Assembly (NCBI RefSeq): GCF_000312665.1
Contig: NZ_HF536772.1
Location: 3,470,493 to 3,534,492 of the forward strand
Direction of reading: 5' to 3'
From: Rhizobium mesoamericanum STM3625
Lineage (GTDB): Bacteria > Pseudomonadota > Alphaproteobacteria > Rhizobiales > Rhizobiaceae
DNA: 64,000 nt
Shown here: positions 1 to 8,432 of the stretch, piece by piece
Position numbering within the stretch: position 1 is the first letter of the stretch
Layout of the letters: every line of letters starts with the position of its first letter
Notes under the pieces: model-generated
What the model was told of the DNA's origin: nothing
The model's input: only the letters and a program-made list of their open reading frames with translations
The model's database searches: none
Position numbers and translations under genes: made by a program

Positions 1-521
1 CTTGCCTGGCTGATCGATGGCCCGAGGCAAGCAACGATTGCCTCTCGTTTCGCGCCAAGCCGGACCATGGCGTCAATCGTGTTCTCCAGCACGCCGGCAA
101 GCGCGCCTTTCCAACCGGCATGAGCGGCGCCGATAACACCATTGTCCGGATCGGCGAACAGGATCGGTCCACAATCGGCTGCCAACACACCGAGCGCTAT
201 GCCGGGGGCTGCTGTCACCATCGCATCCGCAGCCGGCCGGGACCCGTCATAGTCCTTTCCGACAACGACCACATCAGGCGAGTGGACCTGGTGTACCGTG
301 GCGAGACGGGTGACAGGCAGCGCAAACCAGCCTGCAACGCGACGCCGGTTCTCCTGAACCTTTTCACGGTCGTCGTTCGAGCCAAGGCCGACGTTCAGCC
401 CGCGATAGATGCCATCCGAAACGCCGCCCTGTCGGGTGAAGTAGCCATGGACAATCGCGTCACCGGCTACCTTTTGCAGCAGCGCGCTTTGGATCGGTGC
501 CGGAGATGCTGCTTGTGTCAT
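1..521 (-). CDS. pgeF: PgeF/YfiH-family peptidoglycan editing factor, 3' end cut off
   Basis: The frame starts at an ATG (519-521) and runs off the left edge of the window, giving about 173 N-terminal residues. Visible family motifs are HGYFTRQGGVS near the start, ATVHQVHSPDV, ADCGPILFAD, GAAHAGWKGAL and CLGPSISQ; the His and Cys in these blocks form the metal site of the family. Family knowledge: these proteins were first called laccase/polyphenol oxidases; E. coli PgeF keeps serine out of peptidoglycan precursors, and relatives have purine nucleoside phosphorylase activity. It is the third gene of a leftward set lgt - methyltransferase - pgeF, 98 bases after the methyltransferase stop. Identity is firm; the true substrate is not readable here. 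Confidence 0.9.
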   Translation of the reverse strand, partial: MTQAASPAPIQSALLQKVAGDAIVHGYFTRQGGVSDGIYRGLNVGLGSNDDREKVQENRRRVAGWFALPVTRLATVHQVHSPDVVVVGKDYDGSRPAADAMVTAAPGIALGVLAADCGPILFADPDNGVIGAAHAGWKGALAGVLENTIDAMVRLGAKREAIVACLGPSISQA

Positions 522-619
522 CAAAATTTCCGAGATTGCTTGAATTTGGTTACACGCCATTTCGTGTGGCGCAACCTGGTCGATTGCCCAGGGATGTTGG
601 CTCAGTGGCGCGCGCGCTG

Positions 620-1720
620 TCAATCCACTGAACGGAAGGGCATCAAATCCACGGCGGGATGGGAGACCGCCAGGACCTTGAAGAGTTCGCCCATGCGCCC
701 TTCACCTTCGCCAGCCAGTCGATCGACTGCCGTCTGGATAATTTGCCGCGTATGTGCTTCCCGGTCCCGGCCGAGGGCGGCGGCTCGATCGAGAATGCCG
801 AGACCGACAAGAAAGTCGCCTTGGTAAAGCAGGCCGTTGACGTGGACACCGGCTGAAGTGGCGGCTTGCGCCAGTGCCTGGAAATCGACATGACTCGTGA
901 GGTCGGCCTCGCCCGGATGCGCCAGCGGCGGATCATATTCATGCATGCGCACCGCCTGCAGCGTATCGCCGTACCCACTGACGAGATGTCCGTAGTCGAT
1001 GACGACAGCGCTTCCGCCAAACGCCTTCAGCCGATCGCAGATCGCGAGCATCACCGACTGGCGAGCCGGCGAGACTTCGAGCAGCGTTCCTGGCAGCACG
1101 TCGTTTGCCGGCAAGGGAAGAAGGCCTGGATCGATCCCTGCAACACCGACGCCGAAGGTCAGTCCACCATCGGCGTCGATGCCTACCATGCGCTCACGGA
1201 AGCCCGTCGCCGTCTTGATGAACTGACGGATCGGAATGGCATCGAACAATTCGTTCGCCGCCAAAAGCGAAAATCCCGGCGGCACTTCATCGAAACCCTG
1301 ATGCCAGCTGATCTTGTTGCCATAGGACGCCAGCGCTTCCTGCTGGATGTCGCGCAGGCGCTCGCTTGTTTCGACAAGGTGTACCGTCATGTCCTCGAAA
1401 AGGGGTGGCGCGATACGGGAAATGACGCGCAGCATATCTGCCATCATGGTGCCGCGACCGGGGCCGATCTCGACAAGGCGAACGCCTGCCGGTGTTCTAT
1501 GTCGCTGCCAGGCGTGAACGATGAAGACGCCGATCATCTCGCCAAAAAGCTGGCTCACCTCGGGTGCCGTCACGAAGTCGCCGGAGCTTCCGAAAGGCTC
1601 ACGTGTCTTGTAATACCCATGCTCGGGATCGGCGAGGCACAGCGAGAAGTAGTCCGTGACGCTAATCGGGCCGTTCGCCTGAATGATAGCCTTGATCTTC
1701 TCACCGAGCGCGGTGCTCAT
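620..1720 (-). CDS. MidA/NDUFAF7-like class I SAM-dependent methyltransferase
   Basis: A 366-residue protein of the MidA (DUF185) family. The N-terminus ISVTDYFSLCLADPEHGYY and the SAM-binding loop LVEIGPGRGTMMADML (residues 82-97) are typical, and length matches the family. In eukaryotes the homologue NDUFAF7 dimethylates an arginine of a complex I subunit; the bacterial substrate is not established, so complex I methylation is only an inference. The ATG (1718-1720) lies 24 bases after the lgt stop, so lgt, this gene and pgeF are probably one transcript, the order usual in alphaproteobacteria. Confidence 0.88.
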   Translation of the reverse strand: MSTALGEKIKAIIQANGPISVTDYFSLCLADPEHGYYKTREPFGSSGDFVTAPEVSQLFGEMIGVFIVHAWQRHRTPAGVRLVEIGPGRGTMMADMLRVISRIAPPLFEDMTVHLVETSERLRDIQQEALASYGNKISWHQGFDEVPPGFSLLAANELFDAIPIRQFIKTATGFRERMVGIDADGGLTFGVGVAGIDPGLLPLPANDVLPGTLLEVSPARQSVMLAICDRLKAFGGSAVVIDYGHLVSGYGDTLQAVRMHEYDPPLAHPGEADLTSHVDFQALAQAATSAGVHVNGLLYQGDFLVGLGILDRAAALGRDREAHTRQIIQTAVDRLAGEGEGRMGELFKVLAVSHPAVDLMPFRSVD

Positions 1721-1744
1721 GGATCCCCTCCTGTCCAGCTGCGG

Positions 1745-2626
1745 TCAGTGCTGCGGCGCAGCCTGACGACGGGCGCGAAGCATGGCCCAGATTCCCAGCA
1801 GTACCATCGGCGTGGATAGCACCATACCCATGGTGAGCCAGTTGGTGCCCAGCAGGTAGCCAAGCTGGGCATCCGGTTCACGGAAGAACTCAACGAAAAT
1901 GCGGGACAGTGCATAGCCGCAGACGAAAACGCCGGTGACGAAGCCAGGGGTTTTCAGGGCGCGGAATCGATAGATCAGCAGTGCCAGAACGAGAAGGAGG
2001 ACAATGCCCTCCAGGCCTGCCTCGTAGAGCTGGCTGGGGTGGCGAACAAAGTCACCGCCCGGGCAGTAGCCGTTGGTCTTCTCGATGTATTGGTTGCAGA
2101 ATACCATACCCCACGGCACGTCGGTCAAGCGGCCCCAAAGCTCGCCATTGATGAAGTTTGCGATACGGCCGCAGAATAGGCCGATCGGAACGACGGCTGC
2201 AACGATGTCGAACAGGCTCCAGATCGGTATGCTGTTGCGACGTGCGAAGATGATCATCGCGATGGTCGTGCCGGTCAGTCCACCATGGAATGACATGCCG
2301 CCGTTCCATATCTGGATCGCCCGGACAGGGCGCTCTATAACGGCCGCCAGGTCGTAGAACAGGATATACCCGATGCGCCCGCCGAGAACGATGCCGAGAG
2401 CCACCCAGATGATGAAATCGTCGAGTTGCAGCTTGGTGATAGGGGAAACCTCGCCTGGCCACAGCTTGCTGTTTCCGGCGATCTGACGCGCATAGTACCA
2501 TCCGAGCATGATGCCGGCGACATAAGCGAGTCCGTACCAGTGAACTGAGAGTGGGCCGAGCGAAAAGGCGATCGGGTCGATCTCGGGGAACGGCATGGCC
2601 GCCATGAGATTGGTAACTACAGGCAA
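1745..2626 (-). CDS. lgt: Prolipoprotein diacylglyceryl transferase Lgt
   Basis: Inner-membrane enzyme that moves a diacylglyceryl group from phosphatidylglycerol to the lipobox cysteine of prolipoproteins, the first step of lipoprotein maturation. Seen: several hydrophobic segments, the HGG block in [11 protein letters not shown] (residues about 109-119) and the signature [14 protein letters not shown] (153-166) containing the essential Arg and Asn. The frame used here opens with TTG at 2626 (293 aa); an ATG at 2605 would give 286 aa starting [11 protein letters not shown]. The TTG gives an N-terminal length close to rhizobial relatives, but neither site has a strong SD. First gene of the lgt - midA-like - pgeF set. 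Confidence 0.93.
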   Translation of the reverse strand: MPVVTNLMAAMPFPEIDPIAFSLGPLSVHWYGLAYVAGIMLGWYYARQIAGNSKLWPGEVSPITKLQLDDFIIWVALGIVLGGRIGYILFYDLAAVIERPVRAIQIWNGGMSFHGGLTGTTIAMIIFARRNSIPIWSLFDIVAAVVPIGLFCGRIANFINGELWGRLTDVPWGMVFCNQYIEKTNGYCPGGDFVRHPSQLYEAGLEGIVLLLVLALLIYRFRALKTPGFVTGVFVCGYALSRIFVEFFREPDAQLGYLLGTNWLTMGMVLSTPMVLLGIWAMLRARRQAAPQH

Positions 2627-2908
2627 GGTTTTCCCATTCGGTGGCGCAAGCCCGACGGCATGGTCTCGGGCATCTGACGCGGTTCAGTTCAAGGCGTCCT
2701 TTGAGACTTTCTGAAGGCGCGCCAAACTCGATGTGCCGCGGAAGATGGCGCCCGGAGCAAAATCGGTCAAGTCGATTATTGGCGATCGGGAGCCGACGGG
2801 CGGTCTTATCCAGAGCAAACCGCTTGCATCCTCCCCGGCGAAGCCCTACCTCATTCACGAGGGGCCGAAGTGGCCCTAACTGGTCGACAGCAAAGGGAGA
2901 AAACCGCC

Positions 2909-3169
2909 ATGACGACTGGAGCAAACCGCATCATGGACGAGTTCGCCAAGCTGATGACGGATGCGGCCGGCGCCGCCCAGGGCGTGCGCAAGGAGATCGA
3001 AACCGCCTTCAATGCACAGGCAGAGCGCTGGCTGAATACGCTCGATATCGTCAAGCGCGAAGAGTTCGAGGTCGTGCGCGAAATGGCGATCAAGGCGCGC
3101 GATGAAAATGATGCACTGCTTGCCCGTATCGCAGCCCTTGAAGAGAAGCTTGCTGCCAAAGGCAAGTAA
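2909..3169 (+). CDS. UbiK/BMFP-domain accessory protein
   Basis: An 86-residue acidic coiled-coil protein. The C-terminal half (FEVVREMAIKARDENDALL, then ARIAALEEKLAAK) is the membrane-fusogenic BMFP coiled coil. E. coli UbiK, of the same family, helps assemble the ubiquinone biosynthesis metabolon; that role is assumed by family. Start chosen at ATG 2909 because AAGGGAGA (2892-2899) is an excellent SD and the protein then begins MTTGANRIMDEFAKLM. It is divergent from lgt. A GC-rich hairpin follows the stop. Confidence 0.85.
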   Translation: MTTGANRIMDEFAKLMTDAAGAAQGVRKEIETAFNAQAERWLNTLDIVKREEFEVVREMAIKARDENDALLARIAALEEKLAAKGK

Positions 3170-3186
3170 TTCCCGTTGTGAGACAA

Positions 3187-3220
3187 GCCGCGGTGTGACC
3201 TTTAAGAGACACGCCGCGGC
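3187..3220 (+). other. GC-rich inverted repeat downstream of the UbiK-like gene
   Basis: The arms GCCGCGGTGTG (3187-3197) and CACGCCGCGGC (3210-3220) pair over 11 positions with one G-T wobble, leaving a loop of about 12 bases. It lies 17 bases after the UbiK-like stop. No T-run follows, so it may be a weak or factor-assisted 3' end rather than a classical intrinsic terminator. Confidence 0.45.
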
Positions 3221-3561
3221 CGCGACCTAAAAACCCGATGCCGTTATCCACCTGTGGACACTGCCAAAAAGATCAATGGGCAGAGTCATTTAAACCCTCC
3301 TTCTGAATCTAAACCCGAAAAGCTTTCCACAGTGCCGTTCCCTAAAACGGCTGTGAGGGGCTGGCGTGTCGCCGGCCCCGTTATACACTGATTTTAAATG
3401 ATGATTCGAAGCAGTTGGTAAGCTCCAGGCAGGTTTGACGGCGTTAAGTCTGGAAGCGGTTCAACGGTCATCAGGGTTGGTGGTTCCGGCTGTTGCGTGT
3501 GTTCTCCTTGTGTCTCGTTGACGAAGTTGGTTCGCATTCACTCCGGTCAAGAAGGTGCTGC
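3221..3561. other. Intergenic region with DnaA-box-like words and a GC hairpin
   Basis: No gene is supported here. The stretch holds TTATCCACC at 3244-3252, which overlaps an inverted TGTGGACA, and TTTCCACAG near 3324-3332; both resemble DnaA boxes. A strong hairpin, GGGGCTGGCG (3357-3366) with CGCCGGCCCC (3370-3379), follows. Two GANTC methylation sites occur (about 3304 and 3403). The YbjN-like gene's promoter must lie in the right half. Confidence 0.4.
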
Positions 3562-4062
3562 ATGAGCCTCATGGAATTGGAAGTCGAGCGTCAGTCGAAC
3601 CCGGTCGATATGATCGAGTACGTCGCCGCCAATAACGACTGGTCTTTCGAGCGGTCGGGCGATGACGAGATCGCGATGACGGTTGAAGGGAAGTGGGCGG
3701 ACTACCACGTTTCCTTTTCCTGGATGGAAGAGTTCGAGGCGCTGCACCTGGGCTGCGCCTTCGATGTCAAGGTTCCCGAACAGCGTGTCAACGAAGTCAC
3801 CAAGCTCCTGGCCGCCATCAACGGTCAGGTCCTGATGGGACACTTCGATCTGTGGCGCCAGGAAGATGTCATCATCTTCCGCCAGTCGCTGCTGCTTGCC
3901 GGCGGTGCCGAGCCGACCAATCGACAGGTCGAGGTTCTCCTGGCTAGTGCACTCGACACGTGCGAGGCGTATTATCAGGCCTTCCAGTTCGTAATCTGGT
4001 CGGGCATGGATGCGAACCGTGCCATGGAAGCGGTTCTCTTCGAAACCGTCGGCGAGGCGTAA
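3562..4062 (+). CDS. YbjN-domain protein
   Basis: A 166-residue soluble protein of the YbjN (DUF1790) family, described as putative sensory-transduction regulators with a secretion-chaperone-like fold. Visible: NPVDMIEYVAANNDWSFER at the start, then ADYHVSFSWMEEFEALHL and LASALDTCEAYYQAFQF near the end. No catalytic motif is seen. Start ATG 3562 is preceded by GAAGG (3551-3555); an upstream in-frame start at 3493 gives an unlikely Cys/Arg-rich extension. The stop directly abuts the proC ATG (TAA-ATG), so the two genes are translationally coupled, as in other rhizobia. Confidence 0.88.
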   Translation: MSLMELEVERQSNPVDMIEYVAANNDWSFERSGDDEIAMTVEGKWADYHVSFSWMEEFEALHLGCAFDVKVPEQRVNEVTKLLAAINGQVLMGHFDLWRQEDVIIFRQSLLLAGGAEPTNRQVEVLLASALDTCEAYYQAFQFVIWSGMDANRAMEAVLFETVGEA

Positions 4063-4881
4063 ATGTCATCCGCAGCTAAAGGACCTATCGTTCTCATCGG
4101 TGCCGGCAATATGGGGGGGGCCATGCTCTCCGGCTGGCTGAAGAGCGGCGAGGCCGGTTCTTCTATCGTGGTCATCGATCCCGGCCCGTCGGACCAGATG
4201 CTGAAGACGATCAATGATGCCGGCGTGACCCATGTCACCTCGGCTCCGGCCGGATTGACGGCCGGCGTTCTATTCCTCGCGGTCAAGCCGCAGGTAATGG
4301 ATGCCGTGCTGCCGCCGGTCAAGGCAACAGTGGGGCCGGAGACCGTCGTTGTTTCGGTTGCTGCCGGCAAGACGTTGTCGTTCCTTGAAAAGCATCTGGG
4401 CGAGGCTGCAATGGTACGCGCCATGCCGAACACCCCAGCCATGGTCGGTCGAGGCGTTACGGGTGCATTCGCCAATGCCCGCGTGAGCGATGCGCAGCGC
4501 GAGCAAGTCCACTCTCTGCTACGCGTATCGGGTCCGGTCGAATGGGTTCCAACCGAAGCCGACATCGATGCCGTCACGGCCCTGTCGGGAAGCGGGCCGG
4601 CTTATGTGTTTTATCTCGTCGAGTGTATGGCAGAGGCAGGCCGTAAACTCGGCTTGCAGGCGGACCTTGCCATGCGCCTTGCACGGGAAACAGTCGCGGG
4701 GGCTGGTGAGCTTTTGCACCAGTCCCCCGACGAAGCCTCGCGGCTGCGCCAAAACGTAACGTCTCCGGGCGGGACGACGGCTGCCGCGCTTGCCGTGCTC
4801 ATGGCCGAAGATGCGATGCAGCCGCTTTTCGACAAGGCCCTTGCCGCAGCACGCAGGCGCGCCGAAGAGCTTGCCGGCTAA
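4063..4881 (+). CDS. proC: Pyrroline-5-carboxylate reductase
   Basis: Last step of proline synthesis: NAD(P)H-dependent reduction of 1-pyrroline-5-carboxylate. The 272-residue protein has the Rossmann motif IGAGNMGGAMLSGW (residues about 11-24), the block VRAMPNTPAMVGRGVTG and the signature ALSGSGPAYVF of the dimerisation domain, all at family-typical spacing. The start codon follows the YbjN stop with no gap. A run of eight G (4113-4120) encodes the Met-Gly-Gly-Ala of the nucleotide loop, a place where sequencing slips would be expected; the frame is intact. Confidence 0.96.
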   Translation: MSSAAKGPIVLIGAGNMGGAMLSGWLKSGEAGSSIVVIDPGPSDQMLKTINDAGVTHVTSAPAGLTAGVLFLAVKPQVMDAVLPPVKATVGPETVVVSVAAGKTLSFLEKHLGEAAMVRAMPNTPAMVGRGVTGAFANARVSDAQREQVHSLLRVSGPVEWVPTEADIDAVTALSGSGPAYVFYLVECMAEAGRKLGLQADLAMRLARETVAGAGELLHQSPDEASRLRQNVTSPGGTTAAALAVLMAEDAMQPLFDKALAAARRRAEELAG

Positions 4882-4894
4882 GGATATCAAGAGC

Positions 4895-5236
4895 ATGGCT
4901 GAGGAAATCACCTATGCCGACTTCGAGCGTGTCGATATCCGTGTCGGTACGATTGTTGAGGCAAGTCCGTTCCCGGAAGCGCGCAAGCCAGCCTTCAAGC
5001 TGTTGATCGACTTCGGGCCGGAGATCGGCCTCAAGAAGTCGTCGGCACAGATCACGGTGCACTATACGCCCGAGAGCCTTGTCGGCCGGCAGGTTCTTGG
5101 CGTGGTGAATTTCCCGCCACGACAGATTGGTCCGGTGCGCTCCGAGGTCCTGACGCTTGGATTCGAGGACGAGGCGGGTGCCATCGTTCTTGCGGCAACG
5201 GACAAGCCGGTGGCGAATGGCAAGAAGCTGATGTGA
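4895..5236 (+). CDS. CsaA-like tRNA-binding-domain protein
   Basis: A 113-residue single OB-fold protein of the tRNA_bind/CsaA family (also found at the C-terminus of MetRS). Motifs: FERVDIRVGTIVEASPFPEA at the start, KKSSAQITVHY in the middle and VVNFPPRQIGPVRSEVLTLG. CsaA has been described as an export-related chaperone that binds unfolded proteins and tRNA; its physiological role here is inferred. Start ATG 4895 lies 13 bases after proC, suggesting one transcript. It ends back-to-back with the converging DUF1349 gene. Confidence 0.9.
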   Translation: MAEEITYADFERVDIRVGTIVEASPFPEARKPAFKLLIDFGPEIGLKKSSAQITVHYTPESLVGRQVLGVVNFPPRQIGPVRSEVLTLGFEDEAGAIVLAATDKPVANGKKLM

Positions 5237-5818
5237 TCAGTGGATCTCGCGCGACAGCGGGTCGGTCAGCTTGAAATCGTGGAATATGGCTTCGAAGCCG
5301 CCGCGTTTAGGCGAGCAGAACGCAGGGCCGACAGCCACCTCCGCAAATGCGGGATCGAACCACGCAAGACGGGCCATACGCCAGCTCTCCATGCGCCCTG
5401 TTCGATATTGAATGAACAGAGCATCGCCGTTCCTCGTCACCCGCACGCACATGCGTTCGAATGTGTGGTCTAACCGAAAGGCTGACCAGTCAGAATTTCC
5501 ATTGGTCACGACGACGCTGAAATGCATTGCACCATCGGTGTATTCAATACCGCATTTCATCCAATGGGTCGTGTCTGCGCGAACCATCATGCCCGCCTGG
5601 TCGTAAAGCTCCTGATAACGTCCGGAGAAGGACACTTCGGCGGTGAAGTCGCCTTGTCTTGGCTGATGCAGGAAATGGCCATTGTCACGATGAAAGCCGT
5701 AATAGGTTGCCTGCCAGAAATCGGTTTCGGGCCCGGATGAGACATGCAGTTCGCCGTCGCGGGGTTCACAGCGAGGCGGCGGATTAAACCATGTCATTCG
5801 AGTGATATCGATGGTCAT
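5237..5818 (-). CDS. DUF1349 (concanavalin-like) protein
   Basis: A 193-residue protein of the DUF1349 family, a beta-sandwich lectin/glucanase-like fold of unknown activity (yeast relatives are annotated as regulators of enolase). Recognisable features: a Trp/Phe-rich N-terminus, ETDFWQATYYGFHRDNGHFL, QAGMMVRADTTHWMKCGIEY and AVGPAFCSPKRGGFEAIF. No signal peptide, so probably cytosolic. Its start lies 6 bases below the histidine kinase stop, so it is likely the last gene of the MarR - response regulator - kinase operon. Its stop touches the CsaA-like gene's stop. Confidence 0.85.
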   Translation of the reverse strand: MTIDITRMTWFNPPPRCEPRDGELHVSSGPETDFWQATYYGFHRDNGHFLHQPRQGDFTAEVSFSGRYQELYDQAGMMVRADTTHWMKCGIEYTDGAMHFSVVVTNGNSDWSAFRLDHTFERMCVRVTRNGDALFIQYRTGRMESWRMARLAWFDPAFAEVAVGPAFCSPKRGGFEAIFHDFKLTDPLSREIH

Positions 5819-5824
5819 TTGTCC

Positions 5825-7204
5825 TCACGCGGGCAGGCGGACGGTCGCTCGCAGCCCGCCAAGCGGGCTGTCGCCGAGCGTGACGTTGCCGCCGTGGCTC
5901 CGGGCAATATCGCGCGCAATGGCGAGCCCGAGGCCGGTGCCTGAGGCATCGAGATTTCGCGCCTCGTCGAGCCGGAAGAAAGGCTTGAAGACATCCTCGC
6001 GGTTCTTTTCGGGAATGCCGGGACCGTCATCATCAAAGGTGACCGTTAGCCACTTGGCGCTATGCTTGGCGTTAATGTCGAGGGTGTTGGCGTAGCGGCG
6101 CGCATTCGAGGCAAGGTTGGTCACAAGACGCGTGAAAGCGTTCGGACGCACCGAAATACCATCCGCTCCTTCGATAGAGTAGGTCAGCGTCTTGCCTTCA
6201 TGCAGTTCGAAATCGGCCTCCAGCCTTGCAAAGAGCTCGCTGAGCTTCATCTCGCCGACATCCTCTTCGATCTCGCTTCGAGCAAACGCCATATAGGCTT
6301 CCAACATCGATTGCATGTCATTGACGTCGTCGTTCATGCCCTGCAGATCAGGATTATCGCCAGCCAGAGCCAGCTGCAGCTTGAAGCGGGTCAGGATCGT
6401 GCGCAGATCGTGGCTCACGCCAGTCAGCATCGCAGTGCGCTGCTCGATCTGACGCTCGATGCGCTCTCGCATCAAAATGAAGGCGAGGCCCGCGCGGCGA
6501 ACTTCGTCGGCGCCACGCGGATGGAAATTGTCGGCCTTTTGCCCCTTGCCGAAGCTCTCGGCAGCATTCGCAAGCGCAAGTATGGGTCGGATCTGCCCGC
6601 GTAGGAAAAGGATCGATATGCCGATCAGCACCAGCGAGGCGCCGACCATCCAGACGATAAAGATGTGCGTGTTGGAGGCGTAGGTCGAACTGCGCCTTGC
6701 CAAAACGCGAAGGATTTTATCCTCGAGTTTGATGCGGATCTCGACAATGTTGGAATCACCCACCGTATCGATCCAGAAAGGGCGTTTGACCTGGTCGCTG
6801 ATCTCGTCGCTCAGGATCCCGTCGAGGATGGAGAAAAACGGCTTTGTACGCGGTGGCGGGAGATCTCCGTCCGGTTCGATGGATATCTGCAGGCCCATCT
6901 GGTCGCGTGCGATCCGAGTAACCTCGCTATAATCCGTGTCTTGCGGATAGGTCTCGATAATCTGAATGATCGCGGCAATGTCACGGGTGACGGCAGCCGA
7001 GAGGCGCTGCGTCACCATCTGCCAGTGGCGTTCCATGAACACGGCGGCGACGACGGACTGCAATAGCACCATCGGGATGATAATGATCAGCAGCGAGCGG
7101 ACGTAGAGGCCGGTCGGCAGATAGAGCCGCAATCTGCGCAACATCCATCGCCAGCCGCGGGCGGGCGAGCGGTCGTCGCGCCGAAGAGAGTCGAATGTCA
7201 CCAT
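5825..7204 (-). CDS. EnvZ-type sensor histidine kinase
   Basis: A 459-residue inner-membrane kinase. Order of parts: TM1 (about 36-56), a periplasmic domain of about 120 residues, TM2 (about 180-201), HAMP, dimerisation/phosphoacceptor helix GVSHDLRTILTRF with His265, and an ATPase domain with N box NLASNARR (363-370), G1 box DDDGPGIP (391-398) and G2 box ASGTGLGLAIARDIA. It is EnvZ-like in layout. The gene follows the response regulator by 28 bases. In Rhodobacter the homologous regulators are called PetP/PetR; the signal sensed here is unknown. Confidence 0.93.
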   Translation of the reverse strand: MVTFDSLRRDDRSPARGWRWMLRRLRLYLPTGLYVRSLLIIIIPMVLLQSVVAAVFMERHWQMVTQRLSAAVTRDIAAIIQIIETYPQDTDYSEVTRIARDQMGLQISIEPDGDLPPPRTKPFFSILDGILSDEISDQVKRPFWIDTVGDSNIVEIRIKLEDKILRVLARRSSTYASNTHIFIVWMVGASLVLIGISILFLRGQIRPILALANAAESFGKGQKADNFHPRGADEVRRAGLAFILMRERIERQIEQRTAMLTGVSHDLRTILTRFKLQLALAGDNPDLQGMNDDVNDMQSMLEAYMAFARSEIEEDVGEMKLSELFARLEADFELHEGKTLTYSIEGADGISVRPNAFTRLVTNLASNARRYANTLDINAKHSAKWLTVTFDDDGPGIPEKNREDVFKPFFRLDEARNLDASGTGLGLAIARDIARSHGGNVTLGDSPLGGLRATVRLPA

Positions 7205-7232
7205 TTGGCCGCTGATCCCGGGGTTGCGACTG

Positions 7233-7934
7233 TCAATCGATGCTCAGCCGGTATCCTATACCACGAACCGTCTGCAGCCAGACCGGATTTGCGGGATCGT
7301 CCTCGATCTTGCGTCGCAGACGATTGATCTGCACATCGATGGTGCGCTCGCCGACATCGACGTCGTTGCCGATGAGCTCATGCCGCGGAATAGTATCGCC
7401 GGCGCGCTTGGCAAATAGCAGCATGATCTCCTGCTCGCGATCCGTCAGCCGGACGACCTCGGAGGCCTTCTTCAACTCCTTGCGTGTCAGCGAGAAGGTA
7501 TATGGTCCGAACATCACCTGCTCGATCTTCGGTGCATCGTTCGAGACATTGCGGCGCAGGATGTTGTTGACGCGCAGCACGAGTTCGCGCGGATCGAAGG
7601 GTTTGGCCAGATAGTCGTCCGCGCCAGCCTCCAGCCCAGCGATGCGGCTGCCCGATTCCGCCAAGGCCGTCAGCATGATGATCGGTACATTCTTGATCGT
7701 GCGCAGACCCTTGGTCACTTCGATGCCTGAATCGCCCGGCATCATGACATCCATGATGATGAGGTCGTAATCCAGGCCGGCCAGCTTGCGTTGGGCTTCC
7801 GCGCCATCGGCGGCGGTCGTCACCCTGAAGCCGTTCTCCGTCAAATAACGGTTGAGCAGAGCGCGAATGCGCGTGTCGTCATCCACAACAAGCAAGTGCG
7901 CAGCGTCGTCTGAAATCACTGTCTTTGTCGCCAT
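7233..7934 (-). CDS. OmpR-family response regulator (PetR-like)
   Basis: A 233-residue two-domain regulator. Receiver: acidic pocket DDD (18-20), phosphoacceptor Asp62 in LIIMDVMMPGDSG, conserved Thr89 and Lys111 (LAKPFDPREL). C-terminal winged helix ends with IDVQINRLRRKIEDDPANP and VRGIGYRLSID. It is cognate to the kinase just downstream. Its ATG follows the MarR stop with no gap (7934/7935), the arrangement of petP-petR in Rhodobacter; the symbol is left open because function may differ in rhizobia. Confidence 0.94.
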   Translation of the reverse strand: MATKTVISDDAAHLLVVDDDTRIRALLNRYLTENGFRVTTAADGAEAQRKLAGLDYDLIIMDVMMPGDSGIEVTKGLRTIKNVPIIMLTALAESGSRIAGLEAGADDYLAKPFDPRELVLRVNNILRRNVSNDAPKIEQVMFGPYTFSLTRKELKKASEVVRLTDREQEIMLLFAKRAGDTIPRHELIGNDVDVGERTIDVQINRLRRKIEDDPANPVWLQTVRGIGYRLSID

Positions 7935-8432
7935 TCAATCTGCTTTCGCGTTTTGTCTGTTCCGCATACCCCTCAGGAAGGCCTTTATTCCCTCCCGAAC
8001 CTCTGGAGAAGCCCCGTCGAATGCTCTCTCGATACGGCGCGATTGTGGCTCTGCCAGAGCAAGAGCAAGCTCGCGCCCCATCTTGGTCGGATAGAGCTTG
8101 CGCTGTCGCCTATCCTCGGGCCCCGCAATCTGACGAATATACCCCGAATCGATGAGTTGTTTGAGCACTCTTGCAAGACTCTGCTTGGTTATCTTCAACG
8201 TATCCAGCAGATCGGCAACCGTCATGCCCGGGTTGCGGTTAACAAAGTGAACGACGCGGTGGTGGGCCCGCCCGAAACCGATCTCCGCAAGAATGGCGTC
8301 GGGATCGGAAACGAAGTCACGATAGGAAAAGAACAGGAGCTCGATGATCTCGAAATCGATGGTTTCGGTATTTTCCATCCGCATCTTCAGCGCTTCGGGC
8401 TTGCCCGCCTTCGGGCTCGTCTGGCGTGCCAA
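7935..8432 (-). CDS. MarR-family regulator (PetP-like), probable TTG start
   Basis: A winged-helix MarR protein. The DNA-binding core is seen in MTVADLLDTLKITKQSLARV, followed by the wing IAGPEDRRQRKLYPT. I place the start at TTG 8430-8432, because AAAGGAA stands nine bases before it and the resulting protein (165 aa, beginning LARQTSPKAGKPEALKMRME) has a family-like length. The next ATG is 8382-8384 (149 aa). The longest frame reaches 8687 but would translate an unrelated upstream stretch. First gene of the operon with the response regulator, kinase and DUF1349 gene. Confidence 0.85.
   Translation of the reverse strand: MARQTSPKAGKPEALKMRMENTETIDFEIIELLFFSYRDFVSDPDAILAEIGFGRAHHRVVHFVNRNPGMTVADLLDTLKITKQSLARVLKQLIDSGYIRQIAGPEDRRQRKLYPTKMGRELALALAEPQSRRIERAFDGASPEVREGIKAFLRGMRNRQNAKAD

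Noticed and set aside
3238-3380. Chromosomal replication origin
   Set aside because: Only two or three DnaA-like words, no AT-rich unwinding region and no origin-linked genes around.
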